A stretch of 64,000 bases of DNA from Sphingomonas aquatilis. Lineage in GTDB: Bacteria > Pseudomonadota > Alphaproteobacteria > Sphingomonadales > Sphingomonadaceae. Below are positions 35,869 through 44,740 of the stretch, piece by piece. The DNA lies in NCBI RefSeq assembly GCF_014196115.1, contig NZ_JACIDB010000003.1:62001-126000 (forward strand). Direction: 5' to 3'. The notes below the pieces were generated by a model, which did not search any database, was not told the DNA's origin, and worked only from the letters and a program-made list of their open reading frames with translations. The position numbers were made by a program, and so were the translations under genes. Within the stretch, counting starts at the first letter, position 1. Every line of letters begins with the position of its first letter.

Positions 35869-37655
35869 CCCTGCTGCTCTCGATCCTGGCGGCCGCGACG
35901 CCGCAGACCTACGCCAATCCGGTCGACATCGACTATCGCTACAATTTCGAGCAGGTGAACGAGGGCGTGTCGTATCGCACCGGCGCCGATCCCGTCATCG
36001 TGCCGTTCAAGGGCGCCTATTATCTGTTCCTGACGCTCGCCGACGGATATTGGCGATCGACCGACCTCCTCACGTGGCACTTCATCACGCCAAGCCGCTG
36101 GCCGGCCGAAGGGATCGTCGCGCCCGCCGTCACGTCGGACGGCCAGCGTTTGCTCATCATGCCGTCGATGACGACGCAGGGCACGATCTACAGCACCGAA
36201 GACCCGGCGAGCGGTAAAATCGACTATTTCGTCCGCCGCATGCCGCCGCTGCCCGGCGCGGTAAAGTCGGGGCTGGAGGATACGATCAAGCCGGGGCAGG
36301 TGCCGCCGGGCCCGTGGGACCCCGACCTGTTCCAGGACGACGACAAGCGCTGGTATCTCTATTGGAACTCGTCGAACGTCTTTCCGATCTACGGCGCGCC
36401 GGTCCACTTCGCCGATGGCAAGATGACCTATGGCACGCCTCGCGCATCGTTCATCCTGCTCGATCCCGATCATCACGGCTGGGAACGGTTCGGTCAGGAT
36501 CATAGCGGCACGTTACCGAACGGCACGCCGATCAAGCCCTTCATGGAGGGGGCTTGGATGACGAAGGTCGGCGGCCGCTACTATCTGCAATATGGCGCGC
36601 CCGGCACCGAGTATAACGCCTATGCCACGGGCACCTATGTCGGCACGTCGCCGATGGGGCCGTTCACCTACGCCGCCTACAACCCCGTCGGCTACAAGCC
36701 CGGCGGGTTCGTGCAGGGGGCAGGGCACGGCAATACGTTCCAGGATCTGAACGGCAATTGGTGGAATACCGGTACGCCGTGGATCGGCTACAATTGGACG
36801 TTCGAGCGGCGGATCGGGATGTGGCCGACGGTGTTCGACGCGGACGGGCAGATGCGCGTGTCGACGCGCTTCGGCGACTTTCCGCAGCGCATGCCGACGC
36901 GCCGCTTCAGCGACCCGGATTCGCTGTTCACCGGCTGGATGCTGCTGTCTTATCGCAAGCCGGCGACGGCGAGCGCGAGCGTTCCCGGCTTCGCGCCGGA
37001 CCAGGCGACCGACGAAAACCCGCGCACCTTCTGGCTGTCGCCCAGCGAGGCACCGGGTGCGACGCTGACGATCGATCTGGGCGGGCCGAAGACGGTGCGT
37101 GCGGTGCAGGTCAACTTTGCCGATTACAAAGCGGGCCGCTTTGGCGATGCGCCGGATATCTATACCGAGTTTCGACTGGAACAGTCGCTTGACGGCCGGA
37201 CGTGGCGGCCGCTCGCCACGACCGACGGGCCGCGTCGCGATCGGCCCAACACCTATATCGAAATGCCGCAGCCAGCGCGCACCCGCTACGTCCGCTACGT
37301 TCACGGCCATATCGGGGGCGCGCACCTCGCGATCAGCGACCTGCGCGTGTTCGGCAATGCCGATGGCCCGCCGCCGGGCGCGCCAGAGCTGCTTGCGGCG
37401 ACGCGCGCGGCGGACACGCGTGATGCGACGATCCGCTGGCGGCGCGTGCCGGGCGCCGTCGGCTATAATGTGCGCTGGGGCATCCGCCCCGATCGTCTGG
37501 CACTGACCTACCAAGTGTTCGCCGACCGGGTCGCGCGTGGCGAGGCGGCAACGTTGCCGCTGCGCGCGCTGACCGTCGGCCAGCGCTATTATGTTGCGGT
37601 GGAGGCGTTCGACGAGCGCGGCGTGTCGCGGCTCAGTCGCGTGGTGGCGATGTAG
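35865..37655 (+). CDS. GH43-type glycosidase with F5/8-type C and fibronectin-III domains
   Basis: Exported enzyme of 596 residues. The five-bladed propeller (about 15-365) keeps the GH43 acids: base D42 (RTGADPVIV), D152 or D154 (PWDPDLFQDDD) and acid E228 (PFMEGAWMTK). A discoidin/F5-8-C-like carbohydrate-binding domain (about 370-510, TDENPRTFWLSPSE to AISDLRVFG) and a fibronectin-III-like domain (about 515-596) follow. GH43 members are mostly arabinofuranosidases or xylosidases. The start overlaps DUF6445; the last 23 bases overlap a convergent small gene. The signal peptide is short (MTLLLSILAAATPQ). Confidence 0.82.
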   Translation: MTLLLSILAAATPQTYANPVDIDYRYNFEQVNEGVSYRTGADPVIVPFKGAYYLFLTLADGYWRSTDLLTWHFITPSRWPAEGIVAPAVTSDGQRLLIMPSMTTQGTIYSTEDPASGKIDYFVRRMPPLPGAVKSGLEDTIKPGQVPPGPWDPDLFQDDDKRWYLYWNSSNVFPIYGAPVHFADGKMTYGTPRASFILLDPDHHGWERFGQDHSGTLPNGTPIKPFMEGAWMTKVGGRYYLQYGAPGTEYNAYATGTYVGTSPMGPFTYAAYNPVGYKPGGFVQGAGHGNTFQDLNGNWWNTGTPWIGYNWTFERRIGMWPTVFDADGQMRVSTRFGDFPQRMPTRRFSDPDSLFTGWMLLSYRKPATASASVPGFAPDQATDENPRTFWLSPSEAPGATLTIDLGGPKTVRAVQVNFADYKAGRFGDAPDIYTEFRLEQSLDGRTWRPLATTDGPRRDRPNTYIEMPQPARTRYVRYVHGHIGGAHLAISDLRVFGNADGPPPGAPELLAATRAADTRDATIRWRRVPGAVGYNVRWGIRPDRLALTYQVFADRVARGEAATLPLRALTVGQRYYVAVEAFDERGVSRLSRVVAM

Positions 37656-37914
37656 CCGCGTCCGCGAGCCGCTCGGTCAATTCCATCCAGTTGCGCGCGG
37701 CATCGCGATCGGCGGCGTCGGGAAAGACGATGTCGAGGGACGGTGCCGCGCCCAGCATGTGCAGCAATGTCCACAAGGCGAACCGTCGCGCGCGATCGGT
37801 TTCGAGGCCGAGATCGACCTGCATCCGCTCGATCCCGGCGTCATAGGCCGCCGGCGGCACGGCACCGAGGTCGGCGGTGCCGAAATAGCGGCGCATCTGG
37901 TCATCGAGGTCCAT
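37633..37914 (-). CDS. Small hypothetical protein
   Basis: A 93-residue soluble protein from ATG 37914 with GGGGGCGGG just upstream. It has no recognised domain; helical segments such as RRFALWTLLHMLG and an acidic start (MDLDDQMRRYFG) give a plausible protein composition. The gene overlaps the end of the GH43-type gene by 23 bases. It is probably transcribed after the DUF6491-like gene at 37949-38359 on the same strand. Confidence 0.6.
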   Translation of the reverse strand: MDLDDQMRRYFGTADLGAVPPAAYDAGIERMQVDLGLETDRARRFALWTLLHMLGAAPSLDIVFPDAADRDAARNWMELTERLADAATSPPRD

Positions 37915-37948
37915 CCCGCCCCCTAACGCGGGACGACCCCCGATGCCA

Positions 37949-38359
37949 TCAGCGCAGCGTGTCCTTGGCGGGCAACGTATAGGGGACGAAATCGCCCAGC
38001 GAGACGAAGCCGCGCGGGAATTGCGAGGCACGGTCGACCAGGCGGACCGTGTCGATGCTGCACAATTGCGATCCGATGGTGTTGGTCACCAGAATGTCGT
38101 CGTCGCGCAGCGACGGCGCACCCGATCGCGGTTCGTTGAGGTAGAGGCGTCCGCCGACGCGATACAGGATCGCCTTGCCGTCGATGATGCGGGTCGAGGT
38201 GACGCTGGCGAGATTGATGCAGCTCGTCGGCTTGCCGGCGACGCGTCCGGCAAGCGCGGTCTGCAATTGCTCGTCCGGCGTGGGTTGCGGCTTGGCGGCG
38301 GAGGCCGCGGCGGTGGTCAGCGCCAGGGCGACGCCGACGAGGAGCAGGGGCTTTTTCAT
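37949..38359 (-). CDS. Small exported protein, DUF6491-like
   Basis: 136 residues with a typical signal peptide (MKKPLLLVGVALALTTAAAS, cleaved near SAA). The mature part has two Cys (TSCINL and QLCSID), a TRIIDGKAILYRVGG strand pair and GRLYLNEP, the pattern of the DUF6491 family as I remember it. It probably acts in the periplasm; the function is unknown. The small hypothetical gene starts 35 bases downstream. Confidence 0.7.
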   Translation of the reverse strand: MKKPLLLVGVALALTTAAASAAKPQPTPDEQLQTALAGRVAGKPTSCINLASVTSTRIIDGKAILYRVGGRLYLNEPRSGAPSLRDDDILVTNTIGSQLCSIDTVRLVDRASQFPRGFVSLGDFVPYTLPAKDTLR

Positions 38360-38517
38360 GCTTCTTACCCTATCACGAACAGGCTGAACCGAGCCTGACC
38401 GGCGACGAGTCGTGCGGGGATCGGGTAATGGGCGGTCCGGCGTCGATGGGTGTTCACAGGGCGCCCGCTTTGCAGTGGGTCGATATTGGTCTAGTGTAAA
38501 AAGAAGGTGGTGACGCA

Positions 38518-41121
38518 ATGACCCGACATTCGGGGTGGTGCGTTACCCGATGTAGAATGAGCTACTACTCCATGGCGGACGCCGATCAGGTCCCTAACCG
38601 CGCCACCGGACAGGATTTCCTGACCGGCGGAGGGGCGTGCGGCGCGCTGATTGGAGAGCGTGACTGGTCGGCGACGCCGCTGGGGCCGATCGGCGACTGG
38701 CCGCAAAGCCTGCGCACGGCGACGGCATTGCTGCTCCGCTCGCCGGTGCCGATCGTGATGCTGTGGGGCGAAGACGGCGTCATGCTGTACAACGACGCCT
38801 ATTCGGTCTTTGCCGGCGGCCGGCATCCGCAGCTGCTGGGATCGAAGGTTCGCGAGGGCTGGCCCGAGGTCGCCGACTTTAACGACAATGTGATGCGCGT
38901 CTGCCTGTCGGGCGGAACGCTGCATTATCATGACCAGAAGCTGACGCTCTATCGGCACGGTTCGCCCGAGCGCGTGTGGATGGACCTCGATTATTCGCCG
39001 GTGCTCGACGAAAGCGGCACGCCGGGCGGCGTCATATGCGTTCTGGCGGAAACGACCGAACGCGTCGCGGCCCAGCGGCGTACCGCCTTTCTGCTGTCCT
39101 TGTCCGATGCACTGCGCGGGCTGAGCACGCGGGAAGCGATCAATGCGCTCGCCTCCGAACGGCTGGCCGAATGGCTGGACGCCGATCGCACCTTCTACGC
39201 CGAAATCGCCGATAGCGGCTGGATGACGGTGCCCCGCGATCACTGTCGGGGCGTGCCCTCGATCGCCGGCCTGCATTCGCTCGAATCCTTCGGGCCGGAC
39301 CTGCTGAAGGCCTATCGCTCGGGGCAGCCGATCGTCGCCTGCGACATTCCCGGCGACGAGCGGCTGAGCCTGGATGCGCGCGCGGGGCTGGCGGAGCGCC
39401 GGGTCGCCGCCTTCATCGACGTCGTGGTGTTCGACGAGACCGAATATGTCGGCGTGCTGGCCGCGCAGTCGGCGACGCCGCGCGTCTGGACGGCGGCGGA
39501 GATCGCGCTGGTCCAGGACGTCGCCGAACGCGTCAAGACCGCGATCGAGCGGGCCCGCGCCGAGGAGGGGCTGCGCCAGCTCAACGAAACGCTGGAGGAA
39601 CAGGTCGCCGCGCGCGTCGCCGAGCGCGACCGGTTGTGGACGCTGTCGCAGGATATGCTGGCGCGCGCCGATTATGTGGGGATGATGTCCGCCGTCAGCC
39701 CGGCCTGGACGCAGGTGTTGGGGTGGAGCGAAGCGGAGCTGCTCAGCCGTAGCTACATCAGCATCATGAACCCCGAGGATGTGGCGCACACGACGGCCGC
39801 GATCGCCGACATGGCGCAAACGCGTCGCCCGGCCCGGTTCGAAAATCGGATCGCCACGCGCGACGGGGGTTGGAAGCATATCGAGTGGACCGTCTCGCCC
39901 GAAGCGGACGGCGTGAATTTCGTCGCGATCGGCCGTGATCTCAGCGATGCCAAGGCGCGCGAGGCGGATCTGGAAACCGCGCGCGAGGCGTTGCGGCAGA
40001 GCCAGAAAATGGAGGCGATGGGCAGCCTGACCGGCGGCGTCGCCCACGATTTCAACAATCTGCTCACCCCGATCATCGGTTCGCTCGACCTGCTGGTGCG
40101 CAAGGGCGTCGGCACCGAACGCGAACAGCGGCTGATCGAAGGCGCGCTGCAATCGGCGGAGCGCGCGAAGACGCTCGTACAGCGCCTGCTCGCCTTCGCG
40201 CGGCGCCAGCCGTTGCAGGTGACCGCGATCGATGTCGAGCGCGTGGTCGAGAATATGGCGGGTCTGATGGCGGCAACGCTGGGCCCGATGATCGACGTGC
40301 GGGTCGACCTGTCCGATCTGCCGCCCGCCCGCGCCGATCTCAATCAGCTGGAAATGGCGCTGCTCAACCTGGCGGTCAACGCGCGCGACGCCATGCCCGA
40401 CGGCGGCGAACTCAGGATCAGCGCACGGCGCGAAAGCGTGGCGGCGCTCGACGATCGGGCCCTGCCGCGCGGCCATTACGTGCGGCTGAGCGTCAGCGAT
40501 ACCGGCGTCGGCATGGATGCCGATACGCTGCGCCGCGCGATCGAGCCGTTCTTTTCCACCAAGGGCGTCGGCAAGGGCACCGGGCTGGGATTGTCGATGG
40601 TGCATGGCCTTGCCGCGCAGCTCGGTGGCGGGTTGACGATCGAGAGTGCGCCGGGCGCGGGCACGACGATCAGCCTGTGGCTGCCGATCAGCGCGACCGC
40701 GGCGCTCGACGACGAACCGCCAATCGAGGTGACGCACGTCGTCAAGCGCCTCGGCATCGCGCTGCTGATCGACGACGAGGACTTGGTGCGGATGAGCACC
40801 GCCGACATGCTCGCCGATCTCGGCTACGACGTGGTCGAGGCGTCATCGGCTGAAGAGGGGCTGCGGCTGATCCACAACGGGCTGGAGCCGGCGGTGCTGG
40901 TGTCGGACCATCTGATGCCCGGGATGAGCGGCGCCCAGCTGGCGCGCGAGATCCGCCGGTTGCGGCCCGGCCTGCCCGTGCTGATCGTGTCGGGCTATGC
41001 CGAGGAAGAGGGGATCGACCCCGACATCCCGCGTCTGACCAAGCCGTTCCGCAATGCCGAGCTTGCCGCCAGCCTGGCGTCGGCCCCGGCGTCCGTCGTG
41101 CTGCCGGCCACCGCCGCCTGA
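38518..41121 (+). CDS. Hybrid histidine kinase with PAS and GAF sensor domains
   Basis: Soluble hybrid kinase of up to 867 residues. In order: PAS-like domain (about 45-180, VMLWGEDGVMLYNDAY), GAF (about 195-345), coiled linker, second PAS (about 375-490, WTQVLGWSEAELLSRSY), HisKA with phospho-acceptor H510 (GGVAHDFNNLLTPI), HATPase (about 610-730, GTGLGLSMVHG) and a C-terminal receiver with D797 (VLVSDHLMPGMSG). No transmembrane helix is seen. ATG 38518 has AGAAGG upstream; ATG 38557 and 38572 are alternatives. No separate response regulator lies beside it, so phosphotransfer may end on its own receiver or on a distant partner. Confidence 0.88.
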   Translation: MTRHSGWCVTRCRMSYYSMADADQVPNRATGQDFLTGGGACGALIGERDWSATPLGPIGDWPQSLRTATALLLRSPVPIVMLWGEDGVMLYNDAYSVFAGGRHPQLLGSKVREGWPEVADFNDNVMRVCLSGGTLHYHDQKLTLYRHGSPERVWMDLDYSPVLDESGTPGGVICVLAETTERVAAQRRTAFLLSLSDALRGLSTREAINALASERLAEWLDADRTFYAEIADSGWMTVPRDHCRGVPSIAGLHSLESFGPDLLKAYRSGQPIVACDIPGDERLSLDARAGLAERRVAAFIDVVVFDETEYVGVLAAQSATPRVWTAAEIALVQDVAERVKTAIERARAEEGLRQLNETLEEQVAARVAERDRLWTLSQDMLARADYVGMMSAVSPAWTQVLGWSEAELLSRSYISIMNPEDVAHTTAAIADMAQTRRPARFENRIATRDGGWKHIEWTVSPEADGVNFVAIGRDLSDAKAREADLETAREALRQSQKMEAMGSLTGGVAHDFNNLLTPIIGSLDLLVRKGVGTEREQRLIEGALQSAERAKTLVQRLLAFARRQPLQVTAIDVERVVENMAGLMAATLGPMIDVRVDLSDLPPARADLNQLEMALLNLAVNARDAMPDGGELRISARRESVAALDDRALPRGHYVRLSVSDTGVGMDADTLRRAIEPFFSTKGVGKGTGLGLSMVHGLAAQLGGGLTIESAPGAGTTISLWLPISATAALDDEPPIEVTHVVKRLGIALLIDDEDLVRMSTADMLADLGYDVVEASSAEEGLRLIHNGLEPAVLVSDHLMPGMSGAQLAREIRRLRPGLPVLIVSGYAEEEGIDPDIPRLTKPFRNAELAASLASAPASVVLPATAA

Positions 41122-41131
41122 GCCACGCGCC

Positions 41132-41386
41132 ATGGCGAAGCGCAAGCGGCTGCTGACCGCCACTCTGTCCGACGGCTATGTGAAGACGATCGGGCCGACC
41201 GCCGCGCCCTTCACCCATTATTGGCGGATCGTTGCGGTGACCGAGGCGGGCGGCACCGAGGTGTTCTGGGGCCATAGCAATTCGCTGCGCGAGGCAAACG
41301 GCAAGCGCGCCGCCACCGCCGACGCCGCCCGGCAGCGCGGCTGGACCCGCTACGATTTCGAGGTCGTCGAGCTCGTCGAAAGCTGA
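41132..41386 (+). CDS. Small hypothetical protein
   Basis: An 84-residue basic protein ten bases after the kinase stop. It contains YVKTIGPTAAPFTHYWRIVA and an aromatic-rich C-terminus (GWTRYDFEVVELVES) but no family that I recognise. The ribosome-binding site is weak, so it may rely on translation of the kinase gene. Composition and position support a real gene at moderate confidence. Confidence 0.5.
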   Translation: MAKRKRLLTATLSDGYVKTIGPTAAPFTHYWRIVAVTEAGGTEVFWGHSNSLREANGKRAATADAARQRGWTRYDFEVVELVES

Positions 41387-41694
41387 CGCTCGCGGATCGA
41401 GAATGCGTCCCCCGCCAAGCGTCAGCGTCGGCGCGGGAGGGATCGTTGGGACTGCCATCGCTTCGGAATACCGCGATCTGCCAATCGAGCACGCGGTCGT
41501 CGTCGACATCGATCGACTGGGTGGCGGCATGGTCACCCGCAATTCCGATATCTTGCGCCCGCGCGGCCATTTCGAGCGGCTGCGCCTGAGCCCTCACCGG
41601 CACAGTCGCTTAACACCGCCGCGTCATTGACCCTCAACACATGGGCCGCTAACGCAACTAAATCGCAATAACAACAGCGGAACGAAAGAGCCGG
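41387..41694. other. Intergenic region before the PepSY-flavoprotein gene
   Basis: These 308 bases contain no convincing gene. The last 60 are less GC-rich (GCTAACGCAACTAAATCGCAATAAC) and probably hold the promoter of the downstream gene; a repeated CGCAA at 11-base spacing is visible, but I cannot assign it to a known regulator. Confidence 0.4.
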
Positions 41695-44184
41695 ATGACG
41701 CGCAGGGTCCTGTTTCAGATCCATTGGTTCCTGGGGATCACTGCGGGCCTGGTGCTGGCGGTCATGGGCGTGACCGGCGCGATGATCAGCTTCTCGCCGG
41801 AGATCATCGCTGCAATCAACCCCGGCATCGTCACCGTCACGCCGCAGCCGGGACCGCGTCTGTCCGCGCCCGAGCTCGTCGCCCGGTTCCAGGCGCAACG
41901 GCCCGATGCCCGGATCGGCCGGCTGGTGGTCGAGCGCGATCCCACCCGCGCGGCGATGGCAAGCTATACGGCGGGAGCGTCGAAGACGCGTCACGTCACC
42001 TATCTCGATCCCGTGACGGGTCGGGTGCTGGGCACACCGCGCGGCGAAGCCGTTCTCGACACGGTGGAGAATCTGCATCGTTGGCTCGCACTGCCCGGTG
42101 GCGGCAAGGGCATCGGGCGGCAGATCACGGGCTTTTCGGCGCTGGCGCTGATCTTCTTCGCGCTGTCCGGCCTGTATCTGCGCTGGCCGCGTCGCCCGCT
42201 CGACTGGCGCAACTGGTTCGTGCTCGACCTGCGGCGCACCGGGCGCAACCTGTACCGCGCGCTGCATGCCGTGGTCGGCGGATGGGTGCTGCTGTTCTAC
42301 CTGATCAGCGCCAGCACGGGTTTGTGGTGGTCGTACGACTGGTATCGCACCGGTGTGCGGCACCTGCTTGTCGCCGAACAGCCCGGCGGCAAAGCGGGCG
42401 CGGCGGCAGAGCGCAAGGGTAAGGGCAAGGCCGATGCGCCCGTCGACTGGCGCGCCGCCTGGACGGCGTTCGACCGCGCCACGGCGGGCCGATCCTATGC
42501 GGCGGTGACGGCGACCGCGCGCGAGGGCAAGATCGAATTCCGCGCGAAACTGCCCGATGCGCGGCACGATCGCGTGTCGGACGAGGTGACGATCGACGCA
42601 CGTACGAACAGGGTGACCACCTACACCCCCTATGCGCAGCGCAGCTGGGGGCAGGACATCGTCTTCGGCATCTACGAAATCCATCGCGGCGCGTATTTCG
42701 GTCTGGCGGGCCGGTTGGCGATGACGCTCGCCAGTCTGACGATGCCGCTGTTCACGATCACCGGCTTCCTGCTCTATCTGGCGCGGCGCCGTCGCAAGGC
42801 CGCGCTCGCCGAGGTGATGGCGGACGATTCGCCGACGATCGTGCCGGACGATGCCCGGACGCTGGTCGCGTATGGGTCGCAGACCGGCACGGCCGAACGG
42901 ATCGCGCGCCTGACCGCACAGGCCTTGCCCGATGCCGTCGCCTTGCCGCTGTCGGCATTGGACGAGGCGGCGCTGGCCCGCGCCTCGCGCCTCTTCGTGG
43001 TCGCCAGCACCTACGGCGAGGGCGAGCCCCCCGACACGGCGCGCGCCTTTGCCCGGCGCCTCACGCAAGCGTCCGGCGACCTGTCGCACCTCGATTATGC
43101 GGTGCTGGCGCTCGGCGATCGCGAATATCCCGACTTCTGCGCCTTTGGGCATCGGATCGATCGCTGGCTGCATGCGGGCGGTGCGACCCGGCTGTTCGAT
43201 TGTATCGAGATGGACGGTGACGCGGCCGACGCGCAACGCCAATGGCAGCAGCAGCTGGGCGCGCTCGGCGCACGCACCGATCAGCCCGACTGGGCACCCG
43301 CGCCGATGGGCGACTGGCGGCTGATCGAGCGGCGCCTGCTCAATCCGGGCAGCAGCGGCGGTGCGACCTGGCATGTCGCCCTCGAACCGGTGGACGCGAC
43401 GATCGCCTGGGTGGCAGGGGATATCGTGGAAATCCTGCCGCAGCACGACCCGCGGCGGGTCGCGGCCGTTGTGCAGCGTATGGACTGGGACGACACGCCC
43501 GAGCTGCGCGCATGGCTCGCGACGCGGATCCTGCCGGATACTAATGCAGGCGTCATCGACCCCGAATCGCTGCCGCCGCTGGCGCATCGCGACTATTCGA
43601 TCGCCTCGATCGCGCCGTCGGGCCGCGTCGAGCTGATCGTGCGCCACTGTCTTGCCGCGGACGGACTGCCGGGGCTGGGATCGGGCTGGCTGACGCAGGG
43701 CGCGCCGATCGGGGGCGTCGTACGCGCGCGCGTCCGCAGCAACCCGGCGTTTCATGCGCCGCAGGCGGAAGCCACGCCACTGATCCTGATCGGGAACGGC
43801 ACGGGCCTTGCCGGATTGCTCGCGCACGCACGCCACCGGCATGCGACCGGCGGCGGTCCGGTGTGTCTGTTCTGGGGCGAACGCCACCCGGCGCAGGACG
43901 ATTATCATGCCGCGGAGCGTGCCGCATTGCGCGACAGTGGTGCGCTGACGGCGGAGCATGTCGCATGGTCCCGCCTGGGCAGCGGCCCCCGCTACGTCCA
44001 GGATGCGCTGGCGGCACACGCGGGGATCATCGCCCAGGCGGTGGCGAACGGCGCGGCGATCTACGTCTGCGGCAGCCTTCAGGGCATGGCGGGCGACGTC
44101 CATAACGCGTTGGCGTCGATACTTGGCGACACGTGCCTGGAAATGATGCTGGAAACAGGCCGGTATCGGCGGGACATCTATTGA
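41695..44184 (+). CDS. PepSY-TM / flavodoxin / NADPH reductase fusion
   Basis: Inner-membrane flavoprotein of 829 residues. Residues about 1-385 are a PepSY-TM unit with about four helices (FQIHWFLGITAGLVLAVMGV, then ENLHRWL and EIHRGAYFG histidines that could bind haem). From about 389 comes a flavodoxin domain (YGSQTGTAERIA, FMN loop), then a sulfite-reductase/CPR-type FAD domain (about 545-690, HRDYSIAS) and an NADPH domain (ILIGNGTGLAGLLAHAR, YVCGSLQGMAGDV) ending in RRDIY. It would carry electrons from NADPH through FAD and FMN to the membrane. Relatives are found near siderophore genes, so ferric reduction is a plausible role, not shown here. Confidence 0.85.
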   Translation: MTRRVLFQIHWFLGITAGLVLAVMGVTGAMISFSPEIIAAINPGIVTVTPQPGPRLSAPELVARFQAQRPDARIGRLVVERDPTRAAMASYTAGASKTRHVTYLDPVTGRVLGTPRGEAVLDTVENLHRWLALPGGGKGIGRQITGFSALALIFFALSGLYLRWPRRPLDWRNWFVLDLRRTGRNLYRALHAVVGGWVLLFYLISASTGLWWSYDWYRTGVRHLLVAEQPGGKAGAAAERKGKGKADAPVDWRAAWTAFDRATAGRSYAAVTATAREGKIEFRAKLPDARHDRVSDEVTIDARTNRVTTYTPYAQRSWGQDIVFGIYEIHRGAYFGLAGRLAMTLASLTMPLFTITGFLLYLARRRRKAALAEVMADDSPTIVPDDARTLVAYGSQTGTAERIARLTAQALPDAVALPLSALDEAALARASRLFVVASTYGEGEPPDTARAFARRLTQASGDLSHLDYAVLALGDREYPDFCAFGHRIDRWLHAGGATRLFDCIEMDGDAADAQRQWQQQLGALGARTDQPDWAPAPMGDWRLIERRLLNPGSSGGATWHVALEPVDATIAWVAGDIVEILPQHDPRRVAAVVQRMDWDDTPELRAWLATRILPDTNAGVIDPESLPPLAHRDYSIASIAPSGRVELIVRHCLAADGLPGLGSGWLTQGAPIGGVVRARVRSNPAFHAPQAEATPLILIGNGTGLAGLLAHARHRHATGGGPVCLFWGERHPAQDDYHAAERAALRDSGALTAEHVAWSRLGSGPRYVQDALAAHAGIIAQAVANGAAIYVCGSLQGMAGDVHNALASILGDTCLEMMLETGRYRRDIY

Positions 44185-44425
44185 TCTGTATCAGCCCGTG
44201 CTACTGACTCAATAAAATCCAGCCCAATCTATGGGTTATAAACCTCATTTGGCGCGCTGTTTACTGGGGTATGACAGTGAGCATTACCTTAAAACGCCAT
44301 TTTGAGTAGAAAAGCCTTTGCGGCGCGAATTTTTTACTTCGTCGAATTGCCGCCGGCCACTCAGTCTTAAATGGACATTAACCGTTAAGTCCTAATTGGC
44401 CTAATCAGCCAAGGGGGGCACCGAC
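44185..44425. promoter_or_regulatory. AT-rich promoter region of the chemotaxis operon with CtrA-like box
   Basis: This 241-base stretch is clearly richer in A and T than its surroundings. At 44367-44382 it holds TTAA-N7-TTAAC, the full consensus for the alphaproteobacterial cell-cycle regulator CtrA, with a further TTAA at 44385-44388. The box ends 43 bases before the STAS start codon, near where a promoter would be. CtrA controls motility and chemotaxis in many alphaproteobacteria, so this fits the operon. Confidence 0.65.
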
Positions 44426-44740
44426 ATGACTAGCATCCCAACTGCGCCATCGTCGCTGACGATGGCGTCGATACACGACTTCGCCCTGACGATCGGGCAG
44501 TGCCAGCAGGGAGGGGAAGGCCCGCTGACGCTCGACCTGTCGCAGGTCGCAGCACCCGATCTCAGCCTTTTGCAGCTCGTCGAAAGCGCCCGTGCGCAGG
44601 CGCGCGTCGGCGGCGGCAGCGTCCGCCTGTCGGCGCCGGCCGCCGGTCCGCTCGCGGCCTTGCTGGGCCGCGCCGGCTTCACCGACGCGATGACGCCCGA
44701 CGACCTCGATTTCTGGTTCCACGGAGACCTGCCACAATGA
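44426..44740 (+). CDS. STAS-domain protein of the chemotaxis operon
   Basis: 104 residues, a single STAS (anti-sigma-antagonist-like) domain: TLDLSQVAAPDLSLLQLVES is the core strand-helix unit. AAGGGGGG lies seven bases before the ATG. By eye, the Ser normally phosphorylated in SpoIIAA (in DSSGL) is replaced (APDL), so regulation by phosphorylation at that site looks unlikely. The stop overlaps the cheY start by four bases. STAS proteins head chemotaxis operons in several bacteria; the partner is unknown. Confidence 0.78.
   Translation: MTSIPTAPSSLTMASIHDFALTIGQCQQGGEGPLTLDLSQVAAPDLSLLQLVESARAQARVGGGSVRLSAPAAGPLAALLGRAGFTDAMTPDDLDFWFHGDLPQ

Noticed and set aside
5244..37655. Whole 5-38 kb region considered as a horizontally acquired island
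   Set aside because: No integrase, transposase, tRNA or attachment site is seen, and base composition is similar to the flanks.
38518..41121. Hybrid kinase considered as a bacteriophytochrome or HWE kinase
   Set aside because: There is no chromophore-binding PHY region and the HisKA motif (VAHDFNNLLTPI) is the standard type, not HWE.
41403..41630. 75-codon open frame in the gap before the PepSY-flavoprotein gene
   Set aside because: No ribosome-binding site, Pro/Arg/His-rich end and no recognisable pattern; more likely chance.
41640..41694. Possible Fur- or Irr-like site (CGCAACTAAATCGCAATAAC)
   Set aside because: It is a short direct repeat and not a palindrome, and does not match a known iron box well enough to claim.
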